Shown: in pieces, positions 21,775-32,967 of the stretch
Layout: each line of letters begins with the position of its first letter
How positions within the stretch are numbered: the first letter of the stretch is position 1
Assembly: GCA_944548615.1 (NCBI GenBank)
Contig: OX155967.1
Span: forward strand, 22,436,752-22,500,751
Length of the DNA: 64,000 nucleotides
Source of the DNA: Micropterix aruncella
Lineage: Eukaryota > Arthropoda > Insecta > Lepidoptera > Micropterigidae
Direction: 5' to 3'
The notes under the pieces: model-generated
Seen by the model: only the letters and a program-made list of their open reading frames with translations
The model's database searches: none
Told to the model about the DNA's origin: nothing
Translations under genes and position numbers: made by a program

Positions 21775-22157
21775 ATTGAAGCGCCTACGGAACTGCCGCT
21801 AAACGCAGGAATCTCCACTTTTAAAAAACGCCTTCACAACAAACGCATGATGCTCAGCCGGTCACTGCTTTAAGCTACTAAAAATGTCTATGCGTAGGTT
21901 CTGCCATCGCGCCAATCCCCCTCCCCCCCACCTGCTCGCTCAATGAAACCGACGAAAACCTTTAGATCATTTTGCCGTACCTATATATTATAAATATTTT
22001 TGCTGCTAAGCATTCCGTCGTATAACATTATTCATTCCAGATATAACTGTTTCCTTGTTTATTTCTTCATAAAATCAATATTATCAATTTTGCAAAATAA
22101 TTCACCCACCCCGTATGCGAACTCTTATCATCAGCATAAATTAATCAGCAAATGAGC
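21775..22157. other. No gene recognised
   Basis: It includes the upstream side of the Tc1-like derivative and a C-rich patch at 21918-21932. Nothing else can be named. Confidence 0.35.
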
Positions 22158-22552
22158 ACTTTTTCCAATTTTTTCATAGCCCCAGGTAGCGGGAGGGGGG
22201 GAGGGGATATCACATAGGCAATGGCACAATGTGCTGGGGATACCTGTATCCTCTTATCTTTTGTAAATGGAAATGGCAGAAATTTTATTTAAGGCAGTCC
22301 ACCGTCTAACTTGCGGTTTCCGGTTTGGTTTTTGAATGTCGAAGCAATAATGTCTGAGTTATGTCTTTTCCAAGTTTTTCATAGCCCCAGGGGGGGGGGA
22401 TATCATATAGGCAATGGCGCAATGTGCTGGAGATACCTGTATCCTCTTATGTTTTGTATATGGAAATGGCAGAAGTTTTATACCAGTCTACCTTGCGGTT
22501 TCCGGTTTGATTTTTAAATGTCAAACCAATGTTGTCTGAATTATTGATGAAT
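22158..22552. repeat. Two direct repeats of about 200 bp
   Basis: TTTTTCATAGCCCCAGG, then a G-run, then GATATCA(C/T)ATAGGCAATGGC and ATACCTGTATCCTCTTAT, and finally CTTGCGGTTTCCGGTTTG occur at 22170-22330 and again at 22375-22510. The G-runs are of different length. Confidence 0.85.
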
Positions 22553-22968
22553 TAATAGTTTCGATCGCTTTGACGCTTTTCTTTAACGATGACAACGTGC
22601 ATTTAGTTTTTTTAAGTCTGCCATTAATTTCTTTTCCCTCGGAATAATGACTGAAAAAATAATATATTTTTCCAATAATAACAAGTTTTTATTTTTCTTT
22701 TACCTAGTTTCGTTAATACCTTTGTGGTAGTTGTCCTCGGCGATGTGAAACTCTTTAATTAGAATAGGAATTTCTCAAATTTTTTGGACTTTCATATTAC
22801 GTTTAAATATAATACATTTCCTCTTACTATCGTTCTGAAAAATAAGACTCAGAACATGGTTTCGGTGAATTTTATCTATAAAATTTACTTTTGTATTATC
22901 TATCGTAATTTATCATTACTTTGCACAACTATGCATACACAGATATAATCAGATAGAGTGACTACATT
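22553..22968. other. No gene recognised
   Basis: AT-rich DNA with no supported feature, next to the Helitron terminus at 22969. Confidence 0.35.
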
Positions 22969-23282
22969 TTAGCTGCGCCCCGCGTTTTCACCCGCGTGGT
23001 GATGGAAAATTGTGATAATGATGATAGAAAGTATTTTATATTTTTGTCAATTTTTCAATGTTTTTATATTATTCTGCTATTCATGACGGAGACAAATACA
23101 ACAAATTAAAAATCATGAAAATCGGTCCATCCGTTCTCCAGTTATAAGTGTTCGAATAACTATATTGTGAAATGTATGTAAATTGGAACTAAGTATTTTT
23201 TATGATGACCTCACTAATAGGTATTATAAACGCTATAGTTTGTAAGGATAGATAGGTACGGATGTAAATGATGATTGATGGT

Positions 23283-24780
23283 AATGCAAAAGTTATAGGT
23301 AGCTACTGCAATATACTCCTATAAACTATGTTAATAAACGATTTATTTCGGTCAGCATAAACATGCAGATTTTGCAATTTAGAAATGCGTGGGCAAGCCA
23401 CATAGAGCTGGTTATGGGAAAAACACGGGGTGTGCGGGGGGGGGGGTATTATGGTATTATTTATTTATTTTGTTGTGTGGGGCTTTTCTAAGGTCTTTAT
23501 GAGCCTTGTAACACTGCGACCATTGCTGATCTATTGTGTTCGCCACCTACTATAGTTCTGCGCTAAGACTCGTCTCATTTAAGAACCGCAACAGGGTTTT
23601 GATGCCAGATTGTTTTACCTCCTCAGGTTGGAGGTAATGACCACCCAAGTGGGTGTATCTTTTACGCATCAGCGGGCCACACTCGCACATGAGGTGCAGG
23701 GGATTTTCCTCTGCCCCTTGGCAGAACCTGCACATTTTTGTGTCTCAGAGCTTGAGGTTGTACATGTGTTTGTTAAGGAGGCGGTAGTTAAAAACTACAA
23801 CCAATAACCCTGTCAATAACACTACCACACCACCCATCAACTTTCGATTGCTTTGAATGTCTTGTAGACAGAGATCAAGCGCCTCGATGGCGCGTTTGTG
23901 TGACATTGTGCACTCGTCCCACACGATCAGCTTACATTGTTGCAACAGGGCACCGCGGGCACTATTCTTACTAATGTTGCACGTTGGGGTTTCTTCGCTT
24001 GCCAGATTGAGGTAATTTAAAAACCGAATGTGCCGTCCGTCCACCGCTCAGTAATGTAGCAGCGATCCCAGAGGAAGCCACTGCTAATGCAACATTACGG
24101 TCCTTACGAATTTTTGCTAGAAGCAAATTAAGCAAAAATATTTTCCCCTTACCCCCCGGGGCATAAAGAAAAAAAAGGCCGCCTTCAGGAAGCTCAACTC
24201 GTTGTAATATTTTGTTATAAATGTCTTTTTGCTCGGGTAGCAGGTGTGGCTCAGTTTCGCTTACCTGAGCATCTAATATAGCGGTATCGTAGCTTAGCTC
24301 TTTAATAACATTGGTCGACAGCTCTCCTCGACGCTGTGATATAGGCATACGAAAGTCGGACAATTTCTTTCCGGAAATTGTTATTATTTTGTCCTCTATA
24401 AGTCTCAGTGCTTCATTTAAACATAGATTATTGTTTAATTGATCCATCCTTTTAAATCTGTGCAAGATATCTTCTGATAATGCAGTTTTATACTTATCCC
24501 ATAGTTGAAGAGGATTGGATAAACCACAAGAGCATATCAATATTGCAAGTAGCTCCCTTATTTGCGAAGGAGAGCGACACAGCACGGCCTCTTCCATTGT
24601 GGCATCCCAGTGGTTGTCATCTTCCAACAACCCCAACTTCTCACACGCTTGTCGAAAAGTTTTAAGTTCTTGGCCGTCAACTGTTTTTAGATCCGAGAAG
24701 TTAGTGGGGCCCTGTATTACATTTAGCAGCATTCGCAAAGAGTAACATTCGAAGTTACTAACGTGCACTGTGTAAATGCG
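23283..24780 (-). pseudogene. Helitron PIF1-like helicase pseudogene, interrupted
   Basis: From 24768 a frame of 265 codons runs through the N-terminal part of the Helitron helicase (NVIQGPTNFSDLKTVDG, DDNHWDATMEEA). It includes a Walker A loop FFLYAPGGKGKIFLL that departs from the usual GGTGKT, losing the Thr that binds Mg-ATP. A second frame (24044-23810) holds Walker B, LIVWDECTMSHK. The protein then breaks at about 23806 where the non-LTR fragment begins. On the other side (about 23420-23310) the C-terminal motif LYVACPRISKLQNLHVYA resumes and ends. Rolling-circle replication relies on this helicase; this copy is dead. Confidence 0.88.
23462..23805 (-). mobile_element. Non-LTR 3' end (copy B) inserted in Helitron helicase
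   Basis: Same family as 15500-16215. The minus strand reads KMCRFCQGAEENPLHLMCEC, then KTLLRFLNETSLSAEL, the 3' UTR, and an AAATAAATAAT tail at about 23456-23470. It preserves the CCHC finger frame that is broken in copy A. It is strongly 5'-truncated, with the junction to helicase DNA at about 23805. Confidence 0.85.
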
Positions 24781-25625
24781 CCCAAGAGCACAACTCTCCT
24801 GCTTTCACACCTGGCCAGCCGTCGACAGGTGTGTAAGCAGCTGTTCAAAAACATTGAAAAATTTACGAAAATATAAAATACATTCTACCATCATTATCAC
24901 ATCTATCTAAGTTTCTCATCATCACATCAATCTAATTTTCTCATTATTCATCAATCTAATTTTCTCATTATCACATCAATCTAAGTTTCTCAGCCAATAT
25001 TAATACACTAAACTCGTGCGCACATAAACTAATGAAATGACCCGCAATCTTCTGATAATGCAGTTTTATACTTATCCCATAGTTGAAGAGGATTGGATAA
25101 ACCACAAGAGCATATCAATATTGCAAGTAGCTCCCTTATTTGCGAAGGAGAGCGACACAGCACGGCCTCTTCCATTGTGGCATCCCAGTGGTTGTCATCT
25201 TCCAACAACCCCAACTTCTCACACGCTTGTCGAAAAGTTTTAAGTTCTTGGCCGTCAACTGTTTTTAGATCCGAGAAGTTAGTGGGGCCCTGTATTACAT
25301 TTAGCAGCATTCGCAAAGAGTAACATTCGAAGTTACTAACGTGCACTGTGTAAATGCGCCCAAGAGCACAACTCTCCTGCTTTCACACCTGGCCAGCCGT
25401 CGACAGGTGTGTAAGCAGCTGTTCAAAAACATTGAAAAATTTACGAAAATATAAAATACATTCTACCATCATTATCACATCTATCTAAGTTTCTCATCAT
25501 CACATCAATCTAATTTTCTCATTATTCATCAATCTAATTTTCTCATTATCACATCAATCTAAGTTTCTCAGCCAATATTAATACACTAAACTCGTGCGCA
25601 CATAAACTAATGAAATGACCCGCAA
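24470..25625. repeat. Exact 578-bp tandem duplication within the Helitron locus
   Basis: 24470-25047 is repeated as 25048-25625 with no difference that I could find. Each copy contains the start of the helicase coding region, CACACCTGGCCAGCCGTCGA, and a minisatellite of about 25 bp (TCATTATCACATCAATCTAA type, four copies) at 24889-24992 and 25467-25570. The identity points to a very recent event or an assembly duplication. Confidence 0.92.
25029..25346 (-). pseudogene. Duplicated N-terminal Helitron helicase fragment
   Basis: About 100 codons identical to the start of the helicase frame at 24768-24480, created by the 578-bp duplication. The frame runs out at the duplication junction, so no function is expected. 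Confidence 0.85.
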
Positions 25626-27234
25626 TGCCTGTCACTGCGATGCTGACAGCGGCCAGACTGAATGGCGGCGTGACTTTCGCCGCTGCCAACTGCAAAAAGA
25701 AAAAAGTGCACTCTCGCAAGATGGAGACGTTAGAAGAAAAAATAACGAAGTGTCTATCAAAATATCCCCAGGATTTAATGTATCCCCATGTTACGGTACA
25801 TAAAATTGAAAATTAAATGAATTGTAATATCAGTAGTAATATCAGCAGTACAACATATATGGCAATATAATATAATATGATAATACCTACATGTACAGAA
25901 GTGCCTTAGCAATAATTTATAATAGAACATTATTAAACTTACATATTAGATTACTAGAGGTATTACATAATTTTCACCTAGATTTTTATTGTGAACTCGA
26001 ATATAGGTACATCTCATTTTCGTTTATCGTTCTTTTTGCTATTTGAATAGTCATTTACATGCTTAGTATAGTTATTTAAAAATATATTAACAATTACTTT
26101 ACATACTAAATAGTAAAAGCATGCTTTGTCGGGTGTCCCATTTTACAAGAGCCATCTAAGTCTACCTAAAACATAAACATATCTTAAACTAAAAAATGTT
26201 ACACTACATAGCACACTCCTCTTGTCACTATTTTGAAACAGTAAGCTTCTTAATTGGTCATCATTAATGATATATTGGAATTTGCATACAAATGAAAGCA
26301 GAGAAACTTGACGGAGTGTGATGGCACACTCAGACCACCTCTTTGGAGGTGGTCAAAGTACTTATTCTCAACGTTGCCACCTTTATAATCTTTGATAAGA
26401 AATGAACACAAGTCGTAACCTAATCGTTTGACTGCGAAATGTACTATTCACAAATGTATATTTGTGATGATTCATCGATGTCATATTTCTCGAGATAATC
26501 GGCTGATAACATGCTTTTTAGATCATCCAAATTACACGTCTCAAGGTCACTGTCAGTGTTAGAAAGTATTTTATTTGTCATGTCTTTTAAATTATCCAAT
26601 TTCAATAATTTTTTGTCTCTGATTTAATCACGTGTGTACTTGACACATGATAGTTACATCCCGATAATTGGCAATACTGTCCGAAACGTTTTTCTATGCA
26701 GTCCGATTGAAATTTGCCCAATAACTAGTATTTAACAGGGTATATTTGGAATGAGGTCCCAACAATTACTATTAGCACTTTAGTAGTTTGCATAAGTGCA
26801 TTAAACTTGTCAGTCTATTGACAGAAAAAATCCTCCCTGTAGGATTTTTCAATTTTGTAACCAAACAACAAATTTTCTTAAAAATTCTATATTTAAGTCA
26901 CTCTCTGATTTAATTGCTAAACATCGATCATCTCTTTTTATATTTGTGTTTACGCCGTTAAGGGTTTTATTTATTTTGTCTTATGATACCAGCCGGATAG
27001 CGTCGCTTAAAGGGAACGCACAAACCGGTTTTCACGCTCGCTGAAATATAATGCGGGTCATTTCAGAAGTGAAAGGTATATCCCCCCGCAAGCACGTATT
27101 TTGTGTCCTATAATCTCGCTCGCGACGTTTGCTAAAGGAAGTGAATTTCGCTATATCGCCATACCAACAAAACGCCATTCTCAGCATTCCTGGTGCACCA
27201 GAAGAAGAAGAAGACACCGGCAAAAACTGGTAAG
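25626..27234. other. No gene recognised
   Basis: 25626-25815 has a GC-richer patch with short overlapping frames. The rest is AT-rich. A GACCACC-TCTTTGGA-GGTGGTC stem lies at 26333-26355. I cannot assign any of it to a family. Confidence 0.35.
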
Positions 27235-27411
27235 TGCACAACCCTTCTTTGTAGCGCTATCGTGGCTGGTGTAATAAGGCAATTATTTATGCTCACAAAT
27301 TGGCAAACATCGATGGTAGATAGGTCTCTCCGCACCACCATTTTTATGGTCCTTCGAGCCGATCATAAAATTGGTGGTGCGGAGAGACCTATCTACCATT
27401 GATGTTTGCCA
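27235..27411. repeat. Palindromic element at left side of the BEL block
   Basis: The arms 27301-27347 and 27365-27411 are near-perfect reverse complements (TTGGCAAACAT...CACCACCA) around an 18-nt centre. The first arm extends left to 27235 (TGCACAACCCTTCTTTGTAG). The right side of the BEL block (40200-40317) carries the second arm complete, ending in GGGTTGTGCA. Confidence 0.85.
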
Positions 27412-27532
27412 AGGTTGTTAAATGCGTAAACTAAATGCGGAAATATAATAATTATACTGAAACATATATGATGATAAATTTACAATATGCGGGAATATAA
27501 CTACATTAAATATACATTTCATAAAAGTAGAA

Positions 27533-30500
27533 TTATTGTGATGGCAAGGGACACAATTTTACGACAGGCCTTTTAAATGAGCCAGCAGTAGTACGCACCA
27601 ACGCAACTCGTATTATCCCGTCTTTCCCAGGGTAAATTTGTTCTATTATGCCAGTAGGCCAACGAAGCGGTGGGGTGTCGTCCTGATGTATAAGAACAAG
27701 TGTGCCTGGTTTAATTGGGCGGTCCGGTGTGTTCCATTTTTGTCGTATTTGTAGTGTGTGGAGATAGTCCACATGCCAGCGTTTCCAATAACTTTGCACT
27801 AAACTATCTAACAGTTGCTTTCTATTGGCGAGATTTAGAGACTCGTCAATTTTTGATGCAGGTAAGGACTGCAGCGGTGTAGAATTTAAAAAGTGAGCGG
27901 GTGTCAAAATAGTGTGTGGCTGATCAGACAGTAAACACAGTGGGCGTGAATTTAAAAGGCATTCGATCTGAACAAGAACTGTCAACAACTCTTCGTAGCA
28001 TAATAGTTGTTGTCCAATACAACGATACAAATGAGTTTTAATACTTTTTATGTTACTCTCCCAAATTCCCCCCCAATGAGGAGCTCGAGGAGGTATGTTA
28101 CGCCAAGTTATTTTGTGATTGTTATATTCGTTTTGAAAAGCTGTAAAAGTCTCTTTTGAGGACAAAAGCGTATATAAATCGTCCAATTTCCTCTTAGCAC
28201 CAATGAAAATGGTGCCATTGTCTGAATAAATACACGATACTGGTCCCCGCCTCGAAAGAAAACGTTTTAGGGCATCTATAAACGTTTCTGTACTTAAATC
28301 TGACGCGATTTCGATGTGTATAGCTTTAGTTGTCAGACAAATGAAAAGGCAGATGTAAGCCTTTTGGCTCTTTACACCGCGTTTGCGAGTTAACGTGATA
28401 TTTATCGGACCAGCGTAATCGATTCCGGTGTGTGTGAAAGCTTTCGCTTCCTGCACGCGAGCGGGGGGCAGATTTGCCATCATTGGTGTCGGATGAGGGG
28501 CGCAACTTTGAAACAAATATTGCATTGGCGAATTCGCTGACGAATAATATTTCGAGCAGAAACAATCCAATAGCGCTGTCTTAATAAAGACATAAGCAAA
28601 TGAGAGCCTGTATGGCAATTAATCTGATGAAAGTGATCCACTAGTAAGTTTGTTATGTGGTCACGGCGGGGTAATAATATTGGATGTCGGTTTTCAAAGG
28701 GGAGATTGGCGTTCGATAGACGACCACCAACGCGAATGAGACCTGACTTATCAAGAAATAAGTCAAGTTTGCGAAGCGAAGGAGCGGGTAATTTACCCTT
28801 TTGTAAATTAATAAATTCATTACAAAAATGCTTTCTTTGCAAATCCAAAAGAATAGCGGTTTCAGCGACCTCTAAATCAGAGGCCTGGACAGAATCGGAG
28901 CGGGGTAACCTTTTTATAAAGCGAAGAACGTACACTGCGATGCGAGTGAGCTTAGGCCAAGAAGAGACCTTTAAGGCGAGATCATATAGAGGCGAGCGGT
29001 TGTCATCTACTGATGATAAAAATGTAAGTGTACATTTTTTCATTTCATGTGTGTTATCAATTTCAGACACTGAATGGCGCGATTGGCCAATCAGAAATTG
29101 GAGCAGAAATCCATGATGGACCTTGCCACCAGAGCGAGTGACTCAGCAATTGTGAGGGCAGTAACCCTCGAGAAATGCAGTCACTAGGGTTTTCTTTCCC
29201 ATTTATATGAAAAAAGTGAGAAGGAGATAAAAGTTCCTGTATTTTACTAACGCGGTTAGCAACAAATATTTGCCAGCGGTGTGGAGCGGAATGAATCCAA
29301 GAAAGAGCGATCGTTGAATCCGAAAAAGCAAATATTTCATTTATAGAATAGCGAATATTAAAAACAGTATGAACTTGTTTTACAAGCTTAGCGAGGAGAA
29401 GCGCGGCACATAATTCGAGCCTAGCCAAAGTGACAGTTTTTTGCGGAGCTACTTTAGACTTAGCGCATACTAAATGTACTGATATATCATTGTTAGGGTG
29501 CGTTACATGCAAATAAACTACACAACCAAAAGCTTTCATACTAGCATCCCCAAATGCGAGTAGATTTACAACACAATCGGCAGAAATGCCTAAATGACGT
29601 GGTATCTGCAATTTAGAAAGCAATGGTAATTCATTTTTGAATGTAATAAATCGATTGGTAACCGTTTCAGGGGGTTCTTCGTCCCATCCTACTTTGGAAA
29701 GCCAGAGATCTTGCATTAAAAGCTTTGCATACAGAATGACAGGTGCAACCAATCCTAATACGTCGAATAAGCGAGCAATGGTGGAGAGTATAGACCGTTT
29801 AGTATTACCTACAGTGATGCTAGAAGTGGTAAATGAAAATGTATCGCTGGCAGGTAGCCACTTTAAGCCTAAAACCTTAAGCGTATCACAAGCGTCCGTG
29901 AATTCAATCGACGCACGATGCGACTCAGGAAAGTGAGTGAGAAGTTCTGGAGCATTACTAGCCCATTTGACTAATTTAAATCCACCAGAATCGAACAATC
30001 CGAGTAATTCGTCCGCCAGCCGTACGCCAGCCTCGACAGACATCACCGACGTGGTCAAATCGTCCATATACATTTCGCGTTTGGCGACCTCTACTGCGAG
30101 AGGAAAGCGATTGCGTTCATCTTCAGCCAACTGGTGAACAGTCCGCATTGCAAGGAACGGACTGGAGCGAATACCGAAAGCGACCGAATTAAATTGAAAA
30201 ATACGGATAGGTTCCGTTTCATTAAAGCGATATAATATTTTTTGATATTTACGATCGTTTTCTGATAAAATTATCCTTAAATACATTTGTTGCACATCAG
30301 CGGTGATGGCAATTTTAAAATAACGAAAGTTTAAAAGAAGTGCGAATAAATCTGCCTGTAAATTAGGTCCTATATGTAGTAAATCATTGAGCGATGTGCC
30401 ATTATCAGTTTTAGCACTAGCGTCTAAAACGATGCGAGTTTTCGTTGTCGCCTTGTCGGGACGAACAACTGCATGGTGTGGTATAAAATAACCTTCAGAT

Positions 30501-31668
30501 ATAGTAGCGGAAGAGTAAGGCAATTCTGATAAATAACCTTTACCTATATAATCGGTAATGACGTCATTATAAACTTGACGTAGCGCAGGCAAAGCGGAGA
30601 ATTTGCGTTCAAGAGCGGTCAATCTGCGCTGCGCGTGTGTGTAGGAGTTACCTAAACACTGGGGGTCCTTTTTGAACGGCAGCGAAACAACGTAACGACC
30701 ACAAATATTTCTTTTAACTGTGGAAGTATAAAACTGCTCACAGTCGTGATTTTCCGGACTTATAATATCAATAGAATGTACCTCCTCGAGTTCCCAGAAT
30801 TTTTCTAAGTTTTTATCTAAATCATTTACGAGCGGACCGAAGGACCAGACTACATTACGAGGGTTGACTGCGGGCGTCTCACCCATGATCACATAGCCAA
30901 GCGTGGTCTCGAGTGCATAAGGTACTGAGCGGGGGGTGTCCGAAGAACCCGTAGTGCAAGCAAGGGGTGGGGGGATAACCTTACCACCAAGTAGCGTGAA
31001 CGCAAACATTTGTGCTCCGAGAATCGCATCTATATTCTCGGGCGAGCTCCAATTGTCATCAGCTAGCGGTAAATTCTTAAAATGATCCAACACTGGTGCA
31101 TAGATCACGCGCGTAGGTAGCTGATCCGTAATATGATCAACTACCAGCATAGTAATAGTATAGTAAGCATCGAAGACACGTGACTGGACAGTAAGCGTGA
31201 CATACCCTTTAATAGGCGTCGCCACGGAGCCTACAGTTTTTAATGAAGAATTTACAAGGGGTTTTATTTGTAAACCTAATTTATTGGTGCAGGCGAACGT
31301 TATTATATTATTTTGCGAGGCACTGTCTAATAAGCACCTAATAGTAATGAGTTGTCCATTAATAGAATTGGGTACAAATACTTGAGCAGTAGGTAAAATA
31401 CTCGTTATATGTGAAATATTATATGTGTCATTTGGTTCCCTAATATCGCACGGAATACACGATATAGGTGTGGCAGTATGCATACACACGGAATGAGAAG
31501 AAGATGAACGCACATTGTTGCGATCAGAAGCGATAACCGTAGCGTTCGCTGTGTGTGAGTTACTATGTGCGTGTGTGGGCGGCGTATGTGAAGATAAATT
31601 ATTGTTTTCAAAATGTAATAATGAGTGATGCTCTTTATGACATTTGCGACAAGTATTTCTCGACCCAC
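27533..31668 (-). pseudogene. BEL/Pao pol: protease, reverse transcriptase, RNase H, integrase (two frameshifts)
   Basis: The 816-codon first frame (31513-29063) has an aspartic protease-like DSASQNN (near 31320), the DUF1759/A17-type region, and reverse transcriptase with KTRIVLDASA and catalytic YMDDL (near 30070). RNase H follows with FGDAS, LARLELCAA, FSDSTIALSWI and NPSDCISRG. A frameshift near 29065-29090 moves to 29070-28480: a connector and the integrase zinc-binding HHCC (HFHQINCHTGSH...CNIC). A second frameshift near 28515 moves to the integrase core in 28540-27533: TGIDYAGPI, YSDNGTIFIGA and HWGGIWESNIK hold the D, D and E. The frame ends at 27533. Reverse transcription and integration would need repair of both shifts. 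Confidence 0.93.
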
Positions 31669-31899
31669 AATTAACCCTTGGAGTAAATGGGTATTTTCAT
31701 GGAATCATCTGTCACTTTTGCAGGATTTTCGGCGACATCGACGGCGCTCGACTTCAAGGACTATAACTACGAAACTACTACACCAATCATAAAAAGAACA
31801 ACTGTACAATGATGGCATTGAAATTTCGAATATAGAATATTGAAATATCATTTTGTAAAACAATTGGATAATTATGAATAAATATGAGAACTTCAAAGA

Positions 31900-32967
31900 A
31901 GTGAAAAAAACTCGCCATTTCTGCCGTATAATTGTGTTACGAGAAAATACGGAAGTCTATTTAGAAATTGTAAATACTTACGTCATCTGTATTATATTCT
32001 TTATCAAAACTATTATTTCGTTTTACTTATTAGCATACAAAAATATTTAGATATTAGCTCATGAAAACCACGAAAATTTTTGATGAATCATCGAGTATTT
32101 TTTTTTATGTATGTTTTATTTATGAATGATTAGAGGCTCTTTTTATTTGAAATTGTGTTGAAATCAGTCGACTACCATATCATACTATGCTATAAATAGA
32201 ACAAAAACCTCCAGTTTGTTTTATAGATATAGAAAACTAAATATGTTTCAAATCTGTCCTCAAAAAAACAGTACTATTTTTGAACCGTCATAATTCCGAA
32301 GTCTTTGATAGTTTTTGAAATTTATTGAAATATTGGCGCTTGTTATATGTCCAATAAGTAATTATTATACTCTAAACAGTCACGTTTCATAGTAAAAATA
32401 ATAATAAATAATACTGGAAGTTTGCAATAATTCCCATACAAAAAGCTGAAAGCCGCTAGTGATGGGCAAACACATTTGATAATATCGATAAAATTTGCAG
32501 TGGTTGTAATAACATAATTTGTTACGCAATCTTTGCAGAATATAAATTCTTTCATTATTATACGTATAAACTTTATAAAAAAAAAAAAATTTGTTACAAA
32601 AATACAAAAAAAAAATATTTACCAAAAAATCATACGAAGAAATAAAACACGATTTTCCCACAAATCAAACATATATTTTTTTTGTTATGACTTACAACTG
32701 ATTCGAAAATGGCCACTCTGAGAAGAATCAGTAAGCAAATCAAGAGGAAACCTATTTTTAATGTTAGGTATACAAAACAATTACATAATATACCTACCAA
32801 AGATAATACAGTACAATTTTAGCCAACAGACTTTTTACAACCACTATCATTTCTTCATCGTTAGGTATAAAAATATATATGTGTGAAACTAAAATAAGAT
32901 AATGATAGATTCATTAATTCATTCATTCATAATCGGTCTTAGATTCATTCATTCATTCATTCATAAT
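31900..32967. other. AT-rich interior of the TTAA element
   Basis: No gene. 32910-32965 contains ATTC microsatellite with a repeated ATAATCGGTCTTAGATTC that also begins each 911-bp unit. Confidence 0.5.

Larger units (their letters stand above)
22969..24840 (-). mobile_element. Helitron remnant with 3' terminus and helicase
   Basis: Minus strand. At 22969-23010 the sequence reads, 5' to 3' on the minus strand, CCACGCGGGTGAAAACGCGG, then GGCGCAGCTAA. That is a short hairpin a few bases before CTAA, the terminal layout of Helitrons (CTRR end preceded by a hairpin). Helicase coding lies upstream on the same strand. The middle of the helicase is replaced by a non-LTR fragment at 23462-23805. The expected T after the 3' end is not seen, so the terminus is slightly uncertain. 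Confidence 0.75.
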
